From contig JBARRS010000157.1 in NCBI GenBank assembly GCA_049644345.1, positions 1 to 16,820 on the forward strand: a stretch of DNA of 16,820 nucleotides, in the 5' to 3' direction. Under the pieces are notes generated by a model. The model was not told the origin of the DNA and made no database searches. It saw only the letters and a program-made list of their open reading frames with translations. Shown piece by piece: positions 8,239 through 13,633 of the stretch. Source of the DNA: JBARRS01 sp049644345. GTDB lineage: Bacteria > Actinomycetota > Thermoleophilia > Gaiellales > Gaiellaceae. A program made the position numbers and the translations under genes. Numbering within the stretch: position 1 is the first letter of the stretch; the number at the start of each line of letters is the position of its first letter.

Positions 8239-8454
8239 ATGACAGAGACGATAAGCCACGACGGCAGCCCCCTGCTCGCCCGCCACGTCGGCTACTGCGT
8301 CACCAAAACAACCCCCTACGGGACGACGATCACCAAAGCCCACCCGGACTCCCCTAGGAAGATCGACGCGGCGGTCGCGGCGGTCGTCGCCTACGAGCGG
8401 GCGTCCTGGCACACAGCCAACGACTCCGACATACCGCTGGTCTCGTTTGTCTAG
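8239..8454 (+). pseudogene. Phage terminase large subunit, C-terminal fragment
   Basis: From ATG 8239 there are 71 residues. The stretch ISHDGSPLLARHVG, followed by YGTTITKAHPDSPRKIDAAV and AAVVAYERASWH, resembles the extreme C-terminus of phage terminase large subunits, the DNA-packaging motor. In those proteins a 'SPRKIDAAVA...AYERA' block closes the nuclease domain. The ATPase domain and most of the nuclease domain (several hundred residues) are missing, because sequence unrelated to terminase begins within about 60 bp of the tRNA. This is a remnant, not a working motor. The call rests on motif recognition, not an alignment. Confidence 0.65.
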
Positions 8455-8498
8455 CTGGGCTGTAAGTAAGCGCCGCCTCGACCTTGCCAAAGCATGGG

Positions 8499-8527
8499 TT
8501 GCAAGTTGGTTAGGAAAGGCTTAGAAG
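8499..8527 (+). promoter_or_regulatory. Possible promoter of the secreted cargo gene
   Basis: TTGCAA (8499-8504) and TAGAAG (8522-8527) are separated by 17 bp. This lies in the 208-bp gap between the terminase fragment and the next gene and would give a leader of about 130 nt. I see nothing else in that gap. Confidence 0.3.
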
Positions 8528-8662
8528 CGGGGAACAGCGACGTGACCCCAGGGAGCGGACGACGGACACGCCCAGTATCCCCGACCGAAGGAGGCTGACC
8601 CAGCCGCCGCGCCGCTCGAGCGGGCTCTTGCCAGGAAACTACGGCTTCAAGGGGAGAGCTTC

Positions 8663-9178
8663 ATGCGAAAGTTGATCCTGTTCCTAGTAATCACGGTTAC
8701 TGCGGTCTTGGCCGCCGGTGTGGCGAGCGCGACGGCCGGTTCGATCTATGCGACCGGCGCCGGCTGGGTTTCCTTTCAACCGTTTACTCCGAAGCACTAC
8801 ATCCACTTCGACGTCTCCGCGCATACCGGGCCGAGCGGCGACTTCGGCCATCTTGGGTTTACGGTCAACGACCCGACATTCCCGCTCGATGTGAGGACCA
8901 CCCTCGACTGCGTCAACGTCTTTGCGGCACCGCTCGTTAATGGCGACGCCTGGGTTTCGGGCACCGTGACGAGTGTGAGCCCCCAGCCCAATGCCTACGG
9001 GGTAATGCCAGGGGATCGGCAGGAGACGTATCTCGTCGATGGAGGCAACCCCTCGGCCACGACTCCCGTCGATACCTTCGATCCGTTCCTCGGCGAGATC
9101 GCGCCCTGCAAGACGCTCGGCGACTTCGGGAGTTTCCCGGACGTCACCCAGGGCAACATCAACATCAGCACCGGCTAA
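8663..9178 (+). CDS. Secreted protein of unknown function (element cargo)
   Basis: The 171-residue product has a clear Sec signal peptide (MRKLILFLVITVTAVLAAGVA, cleavage likely near ASA-TAG at about 24). The mature part is beta-rich, with segments such as HFDVSAHTGPSGDFGHLGF and GNINIST. It has two cysteines (DCVNVF and APCKTL) that could form a disulfide. I do not recognise a named domain. A purine-rich ribosome site (AAGGGGAGAG) precedes the ATG, and a strong hairpin terminator follows, so it is a complete single-gene unit. It lies between the tRNA-Leu repeats and is therefore the best cargo candidate of the element. The signal peptide ending ASATAG resembles that of the 241-residue protein at 12355-13080. 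Confidence 0.85.
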   Translation: MRKLILFLVITVTAVLAAGVASATAGSIYATGAGWVSFQPFTPKHYIHFDVSAHTGPSGDFGHLGFTVNDPTFPLDVRTTLDCVNVFAAPLVNGDAWVSGTVTSVSPQPNAYGVMPGDRQETYLVDGGNPSATTPVDTFDPFLGEIAPCKTLGDFGSFPDVTQGNINISTG

Positions 9179-9203
9179 CAGCGTCAAGTACAGGTCTTCT
9201 TTT

Positions 9204-9240
9204 GAGGGGGCGGCTTTCTGGCCGCCCCCTCCATTTCATT
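9204..9240 (+). terminator. Intrinsic terminator after the cargo gene
   Basis: A perfect 11-bp stem (GAGGGGGCGGC with GCCGCCCCCTC) closes a TTTCTG loop and is followed by CATTTCATT. It begins 25 bp after the stop of the secreted gene. It is the strongest hairpin in the window. Confidence 0.85.
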
Positions 9241-9342
9241 ACCAGGCTCAGCTCGCAAAGCTCTCGCAGCGCGGACTCAGCCGCATATCGGGCGGTCGCG
9301 CGTTGGAGGCGGGCGGCCGATCGGCGATGATTATCCCTGCCG

Positions 9343-9453
9343 ATGCCCATCTGCCCGCTTGCTGCGCGATCCGGGAGCGGCCTGATTCTGCTGCTGCTTC
9401 TTGTTGTCTTGGTCGTCGTGCTCATACGCCGCCGGCGTCCACCACGGCGCTAG
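9343..9453 (+). CDS. Possible 36-residue membrane peptide
   Basis: The frame from ATG 9343 reads MPICPLAARSGSG, then a continuous hydrophobic run (LILLLLLVVLVVVLI) and a very basic end (RRRRPPRR). That is the plan of a single-pass membrane peptide with a cytoplasmic basic tail. There is no clear Shine-Dalgarno. It lies within the tRNA-Leu element in a region with no other coding signal. It could be a phage-type small membrane protein or a chance open frame. Confidence 0.35.
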   Translation: MPICPLAARSGSGLILLLLLVVLVVVLIRRRRPPRR

Positions 9454-9532
9454 GTTGCTTCCTTGACGTCGGCGTTCCTCTGACCGTCGCGGCTCCGTTG
9501 TTCGGTTGGGCCGGGGCGACGGCACATCCCCC

Positions 9533-9688
9533 TCACGCCGGGGCGCCAGTCGGCCGCATCGACTCGGCGCGAAGCCGCTCGAGCTCCGCATTGGCCTGGT
9601 GGCGGGCCGCGACGTAGCCGAGAGCGGCCCCCGTGATTCCTGAAGCTCCGCTGATGAGCGCTGTTCCGAGAACAGTCCAGTCCGTCAT
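9533..9688 (-). CDS. Small membrane protein with start of a coiled coil
   Basis: The frame from ATG 9688 gives 51 residues (MTDWTVLGTALISG...). There is one membrane segment (about 5-28), followed by AARHQANAELERLRAES, the start of an amphipathic helix. The plan is common among small phage and actinobacterial membrane proteins, which are usually longer, so this copy may be truncated at its C-terminus. ATG 9703 is an alternative start. No good ribosome site is seen for either. It lies inside the element on the opposite strand to the other genes. Function unknown. Confidence 0.45.
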   Translation of the reverse strand: MTDWTVLGTALISGASGITGAALGYVAARHQANAELERLRAESMRPTGAPA

Positions 9689-9847
9689 CGGCGAGGGAAT
9701 CATGACGTGCTCGCTGCCCAATCCGTGCCCAAACGCTCGGACGTCAGGCCACGAAAGCAAGCGGCGCGAGCACCCTCACTAGCGCGAAACCCAAGGAGCG
9801 AAGCCACTTCCCGCCACCTTGCCGGACCAGCCGCCAACCGCCCCAGG

Positions 9848-9880
9848 AACCCCGTGGAGGTTCAAGTCCTCTCATCCGCA
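9848..9880 (+). repeat. Right attachment-site copy (tRNA-Leu 3' end)
   Basis: This is an exact 33-bp copy of 8148-8180 without the rest of the tRNA. The sequence to its left (9700-9847) has no recognisable gene. It marks the right boundary of the element, or a junction between two tandem insertions. Confidence 0.85.
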
Positions 9881-9882
9881 CT

Positions 9883-9903
9883 CGGCGTCTGAGCAGGCAT
9901 TTC
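9883..9903 (+). repeat. 21-bp direct repeat, copy 1
   Basis: The 21 bp beginning CGGCGTCTGAGCAGGC are identical to 11144-11164. The next 25 bp are also similar, with CGCTCA and CCCGCTCG shared. The copy starts 2 bp after the right attachment copy. Function unknown. Confidence 0.7.
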
Positions 9904-9915
9904 TCGCTCAGCGCG

Positions 9916-9942
9916 GACATCCCGCTCGCCTCGTTCGTCTGA
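9916..9942 (+). pseudogene. Second terminase-like C-terminal tail (remnant)
   Basis: The last codons read DIPLASFV-stop, against DIPLVSFV-stop at the end of the terminase fragment (8428-8454). Over the eight sense codons there are four base differences: three silent third-position changes and one Val-to-Ala change; the stop is TGA instead of TAG. That codon-aware pattern suggests descent from a related coding sequence. Sequence before it does not continue the match. It may be the trace of a second related insertion. The short length keeps confidence low. Confidence 0.35.
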
Positions 9943-9948
9943 TCGGCC

Positions 9949-10131
9949 TTAGGCAGCGTCCGCGAGCAGTGCCTCCGCGCGGTGGTAAGCGCTCCTCAGG
10001 AGCGAACGCAATGTCGGACCGAGGTCGGTGACGCCATCGTCGACCAGGTCGTAAAGGTGTCTGATCTCGTCCTGCATGTCCAAGAGCTCGGCTTCGCTCC
10101 CGTATTCGATCGTGATCTCGCCGATAGTCAC
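9949..10131 (-). CDS. 60-residue protein of unknown function
   Basis: The product is a small acidic, mostly helical cytoplasmic protein (MTIGEITIEYGSEAELLDMQ...LLADAA). I recognise no family. Its GTG start is well supported by AAGGGAG 6 bp upstream. The start also overlaps the TGA of an upstream frame by four bases (GTGA), the classic sign of coupled translation with a partner gene. That partner (10128-10298) lacks a normal start. A size of 60 residues and pairing with a second small gene would suit a toxin-antitoxin or regulator pair, but nothing in the sequence proves it. Confidence 0.65.
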   Translation of the reverse strand: MTIGEITIEYGSEAELLDMQDEIRHLYDLVDDGVTDLGPTLRSLLRSAYHRAEALLADAA

Positions 10132-10298
10132 GGCGTCTCCCTTATTTGAGTGATCGGACGAAAGAACTCTTTGATCGCAAGGAGGCGGCCCTCAGGGCGC
10201 CCCTGGCGTAGATAGATCCCGATCGACAACCATGCTTGCGGCGAGCCCCAGCCTTCAGCCAGCCAAGCTGGTCGCCGCCCGGTGTGAATCCGCTCGTG
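10128..10298 (-). pseudogene. Coding frame without a normal start, upstream of the 60-residue gene
   Basis: The minus-strand frame ending at TGA 10128-10130 carries 56 protein-like residues, including PAWLAEGWGSPQAWLSIGIY, then LRQGRPEGRLLAIKEFF and RPITQIRETP. The frame is closed upstream by TAG (10299-10301). It has no ATG or GTG; only TTG (at the L of AWLSIG) and non-standard codons are available. Its TGA overlaps the next GTG as GTGA, as in a real operon. The likely explanation is that a frameshift or nonsense change has separated it from its 5' part, perhaps continuing in another frame to about 10400. I recognise no family. Confidence 0.45.
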
Positions 10299-10568
10299 CT
10301 AGGCCGTTCCGAGACCTCTTCCTGGCAAACCGGTACGTCATCGCGGTCAACTGGGACGGTGGATGGTCCTGGAAGGCGGAGATGCGGAATCACCTCCGCG
10401 TCGACCGCCGAGAAAACGTCAGTAACCCTCTCCGACTCCGGGCGGAGTGGTGACAAGGCGCCCGGACGTTCAGCTCGGCGCCCGGCCCTGCGATCCCTCA
10501 GCGAGAGGACGTTGCGCCAATCCATCTGCACTGTCGTCCGCGTAGTAACAGGCGAGATGGAGGTGGAC
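10299..10568. other. Stretch without a supported gene
   Basis: Open frames exist on both strands here but none has a good start, ribosome site or family signal. The minus strand may contain the lost 5' part of the frame at 10128-10298. On the plus strand, 10386-10397 reads GGAATCACCTCC, close to the 3' tail of 16S rRNA; its complement is therefore a Shine-Dalgarno-like GGAGGTGATTCC facing the broken gene. TAGTAA at 10543-10548 is a weak -10 candidate for the gene at 10569. Confidence 0.4.
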
Positions 10569-11135
10569 ATGCGACAGTTGAGGCAGTTGAACGAAGGGGA
10601 GGACAAGCGGATCAGGCTAACCCGGGCTTGGGTTCTTCTAGCGCTGATGGCGGCGCTGGGGGTGGTCGGGTTCCTCCTTGGCGCAGGTTCGATCGCGCTT
10701 GGCGGGACGCGCACGGGCGCGACCGTCAACCTCCGCACGACGAAACTCGGCTCGATACTGGTGAACTCGAAGGGGCACACCCTCTACCTGTTCAAGAAGG
10801 ACACGAACGGAAAGAGCTCCTGTAGCGGGAGCTGCGCGAAGTTCTGGCCGCCCTTGCTCAGACACGGCAAGCCGACTGCCGGCTCCGGGGTGAAAGCGTC
10901 GCTGCTCGGCACGACGAGGCGAAGCAACGGCAGTCTCCAAGTGACCTATAACAAGCACCCGCTCTACAGCTACACACTCGACACGAAGGCGGGCCAGACA
11001 AAGGGCGAGGGCGTCCTTGCCTTCGGCGCGAAGTGGTACGGCGTCTCCGCCAAAGGAACGGCGGTCGTCAAGAAATCCAGCACCACGACCACCACCGGCA
11101 CCACCACGACCACCTGTCGCTATCCACCCTGCTAG
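10569..11135 (+). CDS. Membrane-anchored Y-X4-D repeat protein (Lipoprotein_15/COG4315-like)
   Basis: The 188-residue product has a membrane segment at about 19-43 (RAWVLLALMAALGVVGFLLG) after a charged N-terminus. There is no lipobox cysteine, so it is probably anchored by the helix. The extracellular part has two aromatic repeats, TLYLFKKD (Y73, F75, D78) and PLYSYTLD (Y133, Y135, D138), plus CSGSCAKFWPPLL (C85, C89). These are hallmarks of the 'secreted repeat with Y-X4-D motif' family, whose function is not established. A Thr-rich tail ends with two more cysteines (TCRYPPC). GGAGG five bases upstream of ATG 10569 decides the start over ATG 10557. It converges with the zinc-ribbon gene at 11195. 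Confidence 0.87.
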   Translation: MRQLRQLNEGEDKRIRLTRAWVLLALMAALGVVGFLLGAGSIALGGTRTGATVNLRTTKLGSILVNSKGHTLYLFKKDTNGKSSCSGSCAKFWPPLLRHGKPTAGSGVKASLLGTTRRSNGSLQVTYNKHPLYSYTLDTKAGQTKGEGVLAFGAKWYGVSAKGTAVVKKSSTTTTTGTTTTTCRYPPC

Positions 11136-11143
11136 GACCCGGG

Positions 11144-11164
11144 CGGCGTCTGAGCAGGCATTTC
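11144..11164 (+). repeat. 21-bp direct repeat, copy 2
   Basis: Identical to 9883-9903, with weaker similarity continuing to about 11189. It begins 9 bp after the stop of the Y-X4-D gene. A small hairpin, GCGGG-CAAAA-CCCGC, lies within the extension at 11173-11187 without a T-run. The two copies bracket a 1.26-kb block containing the 60-residue gene and the Y-X4-D gene. Confidence 0.7.
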
Positions 11165-11194
11165 ACGCTCATGCGGGCAAAACCCGCTCGTCGT

Positions 11195-11458
11195 CTAGCG
11201 GTCGTGGGTAAGTTCCAGGCGCCGGCCTAGGTGGGCGAATGCGTTCCGAGCGAACGGGCTCCACAGGTTCCGTTCCCACAAGCCCTCTTTGCACATAGGG
11301 CACTCGGGCAGCTCTCGGTGATAGGCGATCATCACGTAGCCGCAGCTGACGCACAGGAACTCGCCCTTGCCGTACTCCCCTGCCCGACAGAACTCGACAT
11401 ACTCGTTGTCGGGGCCTGCTCCGGTGGCGAGCGCCGTTTGCTGTAGCGAGTCTTGCAT
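11195..11458 (-). CDS. Small zinc-ribbon (rubredoxin-like) protein
   Basis: The 87-residue product has one clear metal knuckle pair: C36-V-S-C39 (FLCVSCGYVMIAYHRELPEC) and C53-P-M-C56. The C-x2-C, 13-residue spacer, C-x2-C layout with CGY and LPECPMC resembles the zinc-ribbon or rubredoxin-like modules of small regulatory or electron-transfer proteins. No signal peptide or membrane segment is seen. The ATG at 11458 is chosen because GAGAGGAG lies directly upstream; a longer frame to 11527 adds low-complexity residues. It is a single gene on the minus strand, facing the Y-X4-D gene. The partner and process are unknown. Confidence 0.82.
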   Translation of the reverse strand: MQDSLQQTALATGAGPDNEYVEFCRAGEYGKGEFLCVSCGYVMIAYHRELPECPMCKEGLWERNLWSPFARNAFAHLGRRLELTHDR

Positions 11459-11566
11459 GCCTCTCCTCTCTGGTCCGGTCGACGAGTGAGACGAACTGCC
11501 CGATTCTCTTTCGGGAGCGGTATGCATAGGTGCCGGTAGAGGTCGGTTTCTTGCGTTGCTGTGGAG

Positions 11567-11583
11567 CCCCTGGCTACCAGGGG
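11567..11583. other. Hairpin after the CAP-domain gene
   Basis: CCCCTGG and CCAGGGG form a 7-bp stem around CTA, 8 bp past the stop of the minus-strand CAP gene. There is no T-run on the minus strand, so it is at best a weak terminator or mRNA 3'-end structure. Confidence 0.35.
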
Positions 11584-11590
11584 GCCCCTT

Positions 11591-12151
11591 TCATCCTCTC
11601 CGGCCGAAGTCCATTACCCAGATCGAGGCGTCGCCCGCGCCGCAGATGCCCGGCGACTTGATGAGCGCAGCGCCGAAGTCCCGCCAGGCGAAGAGCAGGT
11701 TCGAGCGGTGCTCCGGCGAGATCAGCCATTCGTGGAGCGTCGTGCGTGCGGTGCCGTCGGAACCGGCGCCGCAGTAGAGGTTCTCGCCGACCTCGCCGGC
11801 CCGCTTCAGATAGCCGACCCGTTCGAAGACGGCGATGAACGACTGCCCGCACGGGGTGTGCGAGAAGGAGCGGCAGCGCCGGATCGACCGGGCGCGCACC
11901 AAGGCCGAGCGGTCGAGCAGGTGCGAGTGGTGTAGCTTGCGCCGCCCGTCCAGGCGGCGGGCCCAGTTCACCGAGCAGCGCAGCGCACGAAGCTGCACGG
12001 GAACGGGAGCGGCGAGGTCGAGCTGGCCACTGCACGTGGTCAGCGGGGGGAGAGACGAGGCCGCGTTCGGAATCGCCACCGTCGGCGCCGGCGCGGCAGG
12101 CGTTCCGCCGGCGGTGACCGTGGCCGAGAGCACAGCAAGCAGCGGGCGCAT
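11591..12151 (-). CDS. Secreted CAP-domain (SCP/PR1-like) protein
   Basis: The 186-residue product has a short Ala-rich signal peptide (MRPLLAVLSATVTAGG) and then a CAP domain. Family marks are the N-terminal LRCSVNWARR helix, FSHTPCGQSF (H98), the GENLYCG block (122-128), LHEWLISPEHRSNLL (E141, H148) and the final beta strand IWVMDFG. The His/Glu set suits the shallow metal-binding cleft of the family. Five cysteines in the mature domain suggest disulfides. Bacterial CAP proteins are extracellular and their function is mostly unknown. The start is fixed by AAAGGAGG eight bases before ATG 12151, an almost perfect Shine-Dalgarno. Confidence 0.88.
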   Translation of the reverse strand: MRPLLAVLSATVTAGGTPAAPAPTVAIPNAASSLPPLTTCSGQLDLAAPVPVQLRALRCSVNWARRLDGRRKLHHSHLLDRSALVRARSIRRCRSFSHTPCGQSFIAVFERVGYLKRAGEVGENLYCGAGSDGTARTTLHEWLISPEHRSNLLFAWRDFGAALIKSPGICGAGDASIWVMDFGRRG

Positions 12152-12312
12152 CGGGCGTACCTCCTTTGCGCGGGTTCCGAGCCTTACGCCGGAACTGACG
12201 CCGCTCCTGCGCCAACCGCCCGCTCCGCTTCCCAATCCTTACTTTCAGGTCGAGAACCAATACGACACCGAGTTCCCCGCCTCGTTCTCGGCTCAGATGC
12301 GCTCGCGGAGGG

Positions 12313-12342
12313 GGGAGCGGGCCGGTAGTCCGACCCGCTCCC
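12313..12342. terminator. Hairpin downstream of the two-repeat secreted gene
   Basis: GGGAGCGGG and CCCGCTCCC form a 9-bp stem, extended inside by CGG-TAGT-CCG with one mismatch. It begins 12 bp past the stop of the minus-strand gene at 12355. It lacks a T-run, so it would be a non-canonical terminator or a 3' stabilising stem. Nothing else is seen in the gap 12152-12354. Confidence 0.45.
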
Positions 12343-12354
12343 GCGGAGGGGTGG

Positions 12355-13080
12355 TTAAGAAGGCGAGCCGGGCTCGTGGTCGCCGACGTGGTTCGCCGGC
12401 GTCGCCTCGGCCTGCGCGAGCGAGTCGCGCCTCGGAGCGCGGATCCGCACCGTGATCCGGTCGCCGACCTTCAGCTGGCTCGGCGAGATCGGCGTAGGAA
12501 CGCGTCCTTGCCAGAGAATGAAGACCGTGTCGCTGTCGTATGCGAACGTCTCGTCGAGTGGCTGGCCGAGCATCGCGTGCAGCGCGAGCCAGTTGCCGCT
12601 CGTGATGTGAAGCGCGAAGTGACCCCCTGAGGCCGGGGCGTTCAGCGTCCCGACGAACAGCCAGAGCGGCCTGCCGGGCTTGCCCGCGGTCGGCCCACGG
12701 TCGCCGACCATGTTCGCCGGTGTCGACTCGATCTGCTCGAGCGTCGCCCCGCGCGAGGCCCGCACGTTGACGGTCACGATGTCGTCGGCCTGGAGATCGC
12801 TTTCGCTCGCGACGGTCGGCACGCCGTGCGACCAGCGGAGGTACTCGGTGGACGAGTCGACGGCGAAGCTCTGGTAGCGGCTGCGACCGATGAGCTTGCG
12901 CACCGCCGGGCCGTTTCCGCCTCGCACCTTCACCGAGAGCGTGCTCGAGCTGCCGGGCGTGACGGCGAGCCGGCCCGTGAAGCTGTACGTGATGTTCCCG
13001 CCGCCCGCTGTCGCGGACGCGGCCGCGAGGGTCGCCATTGCGACCAGCCCGGCCAGCGCGACGAAGATCGAACGTCTCAC
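12355..13080 (-). CDS. Secreted protein with two tandem homologous domains
   Basis: The 241-residue product has a signal peptide (about 1-24, MRRSIFVALAGLVAMATLAA) and then two copies of a beta-rich domain of about 95 residues. Copy one is at about 33-129 and copy two at about 142-236. Matching landmarks are Y80-L-R-W against F187-I-L-W, DDIVTVNVRA against GDRITVRIRA, and TPANMVGD (120-127) against TPANHVGD (227-234). The domain resembles DUF5666-type beta modules but I do not assign it firmly. AAGGAGG just upstream of GTG 13080 fixes the start. It lies 87 bp downstream of bcp on the same strand but has its own ribosome site. Function unknown, cell exterior. Confidence 0.85.
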   Translation of the reverse strand: MRRSIFVALAGLVAMATLAAASATAGGGNITYSFTGRLAVTPGSSSTLSVKVRGGNGPAVRKLIGRSRYQSFAVDSSTEYLRWSHGVPTVASESDLQADDIVTVNVRASRGATLEQIESTPANMVGDRGPTAGKPGRPLWLFVGTLNAPASGGHFALHITSGNWLALHAMLGQPLDETFAYDSDTVFILWQGRVPTPISPSQLKVGDRITVRIRAPRRDSLAQAEATPANHVGDHEPGSPS

Positions 13081-13167
13081 GATTCCTCCTTGTCGATGGA
13101 CATGCGGAGGGTTGCCGTTCGACGTCAAGCCCCAGTTCGGCCTGTGTAAGCGCCGTGAAAAACGCTG

Positions 13168-13602
13168 CTAGAGCGCCGCGAGCACCTCGTCCGCGTGCGT
13201 CTGGGGGTTCACGCGCCGCATGATCCGGGCGACGTTGCCATCGGCGTCGATCACGAACGTCGAGCGCTCGTAGCTCGACTTTCCCTCCTGCGCGACCCCG
13301 TACGGCTCACCGAGCGTCCGCTCCGGGTCGGCGAGAAGCGTGAACGGCAGCCCGTACTTGGTCTTGAAGCGCTGATGTGATGCTTCGTCGTCCGCGCTGA
13401 CGCCGAGCACGACGGCGCCCGCCTCCTCGAAACGGTCGAAAGCGTCGCGGATCCCGCATGCCTGGGCCGTGCAGCCGGGCGTGTCGTCCTTCGGATAGAA
13501 GTAGAGGACGACCGGCTTGCCGCGCAGGGACGAGAGGCGAACGAGCTGGCCGCTGTCGCTGTTCAGCTCGAAGTCCGGTGCGGGGCGGCCCTCCTCGACC
13601 AC
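13168..13602 (-). CDS. bcp: Thioredoxin-dependent peroxiredoxin (Bcp/PrxQ)
   Basis: The 144-residue product reduces hydrogen peroxide and organic peroxides in the cytoplasm, taking electrons from thioredoxin. The peroxidatic Cys is C44 in DDTPGCTAQACG, and C49 five residues later is the usual atypical resolving Cys of the Bcp subgroup. YFYPKDDTPGC and the FKTKYGLPFTLLAD segment are family marks, and the length is typical. The GTG start at 13602 gives the standard N-terminus (VEEGRPAPDFEL), and TAGCAT lies 7 bp upstream with no Shine-Dalgarno. It is back-to-back with the membrane-protein gene at 13634, with only about 30 bp between the starts. Confidence 0.95.
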   Translation of the reverse strand: MVEEGRPAPDFELNSDSGQLVRLSSLRGKPVVLYFYPKDDTPGCTAQACGIRDAFDRFEEAGAVVLGVSADDEASHQRFKTKYGLPFTLLADPERTLGEPYGVAQEGKSSYERSTFVIDADGNVARIMRRVNPQTHADEVLAAL

Positions 13603-13609
13603 CAGGCCG

Positions 13610-13615
13610 ATGCTA
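13610..13615 (-). promoter_or_regulatory. -10 box (TAGCAT) of bcp
   Basis: TAGCAT on the minus strand ends 7 bp before GTG 13602. It lies 5 bp from the plus-strand TACCGT box of the divergent gene, so the two promoters must share or compete for space. Confidence 0.6.
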
Positions 13616-13619
13616 CCGG

Positions 13620-13625
13620 TACCGT
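13620..13625 (+). promoter_or_regulatory. Possible -10 box (TACCGT) of the four-helix membrane gene
   Basis: TACCGT ends 8 bp before ATG 13634 and 5 bp before the in-frame GTG 13631. It is a weaker match than the neighbouring TAGCAT. Confidence 0.4.
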
Positions 13626-13633
13626 CCTTCGTG

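Larger units (their letters stand above)
8148..9880 (+). mobile_element. Decayed integrative element/prophage remnant in tRNA-Leu
   Basis: The segment is bounded by 33-bp direct repeats of the tRNA-Leu 3' end, exactly 1,700 bp apart. Inside are a terminase large-subunit C-terminal fragment (8239-8454), a secreted protein gene with its own ribosome site and terminator (8663-9240), and two small membrane-peptide candidates (9343-9453, 9533-9688). A 12-bp word, GTGCCCAAACGC, occurs near both ends (8225-8236 and 9725-9736) and could be a recombinase arm site or chance. I see no integrase, excisionase or replication gene. The element therefore looks deleted and probably immobile unless driven from elsewhere. 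Confidence 0.75.

Noticed and set aside
8080..8490. A 136-residue minus-strand frame containing RGLEPPRGFPHTDLN
   Set aside because: That string is the antisense translation of tRNA-Leu, another recurrent false gene. The rest is antisense to the terminase fragment.
9707..9892. A 61-residue plus-strand frame ending VEVQVLSSALGV
   Set aside because: The end is translation of the tRNA-Leu 3' copy. I looked here for an integrase C-terminus in all frames and saw none.
10232..10453. A 73-residue plus-strand frame (FLANRYVIAVNWDGGWSWKAE)
   Set aside because: It looks partly protein-like but has no ribosome site or -10 box and overlaps the better-supported minus-strand frame. It was not called.
10142..10780. 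A 212-residue minus-strand frame
   Set aside because: Its 5' half is antisense to the Y-X4-D gene and it has no ribosome site. The GTGA overlap with the next gene belongs to a different frame (10128-10298). A short middle part could be the lost 5' end of that broken gene, so only that idea was kept.
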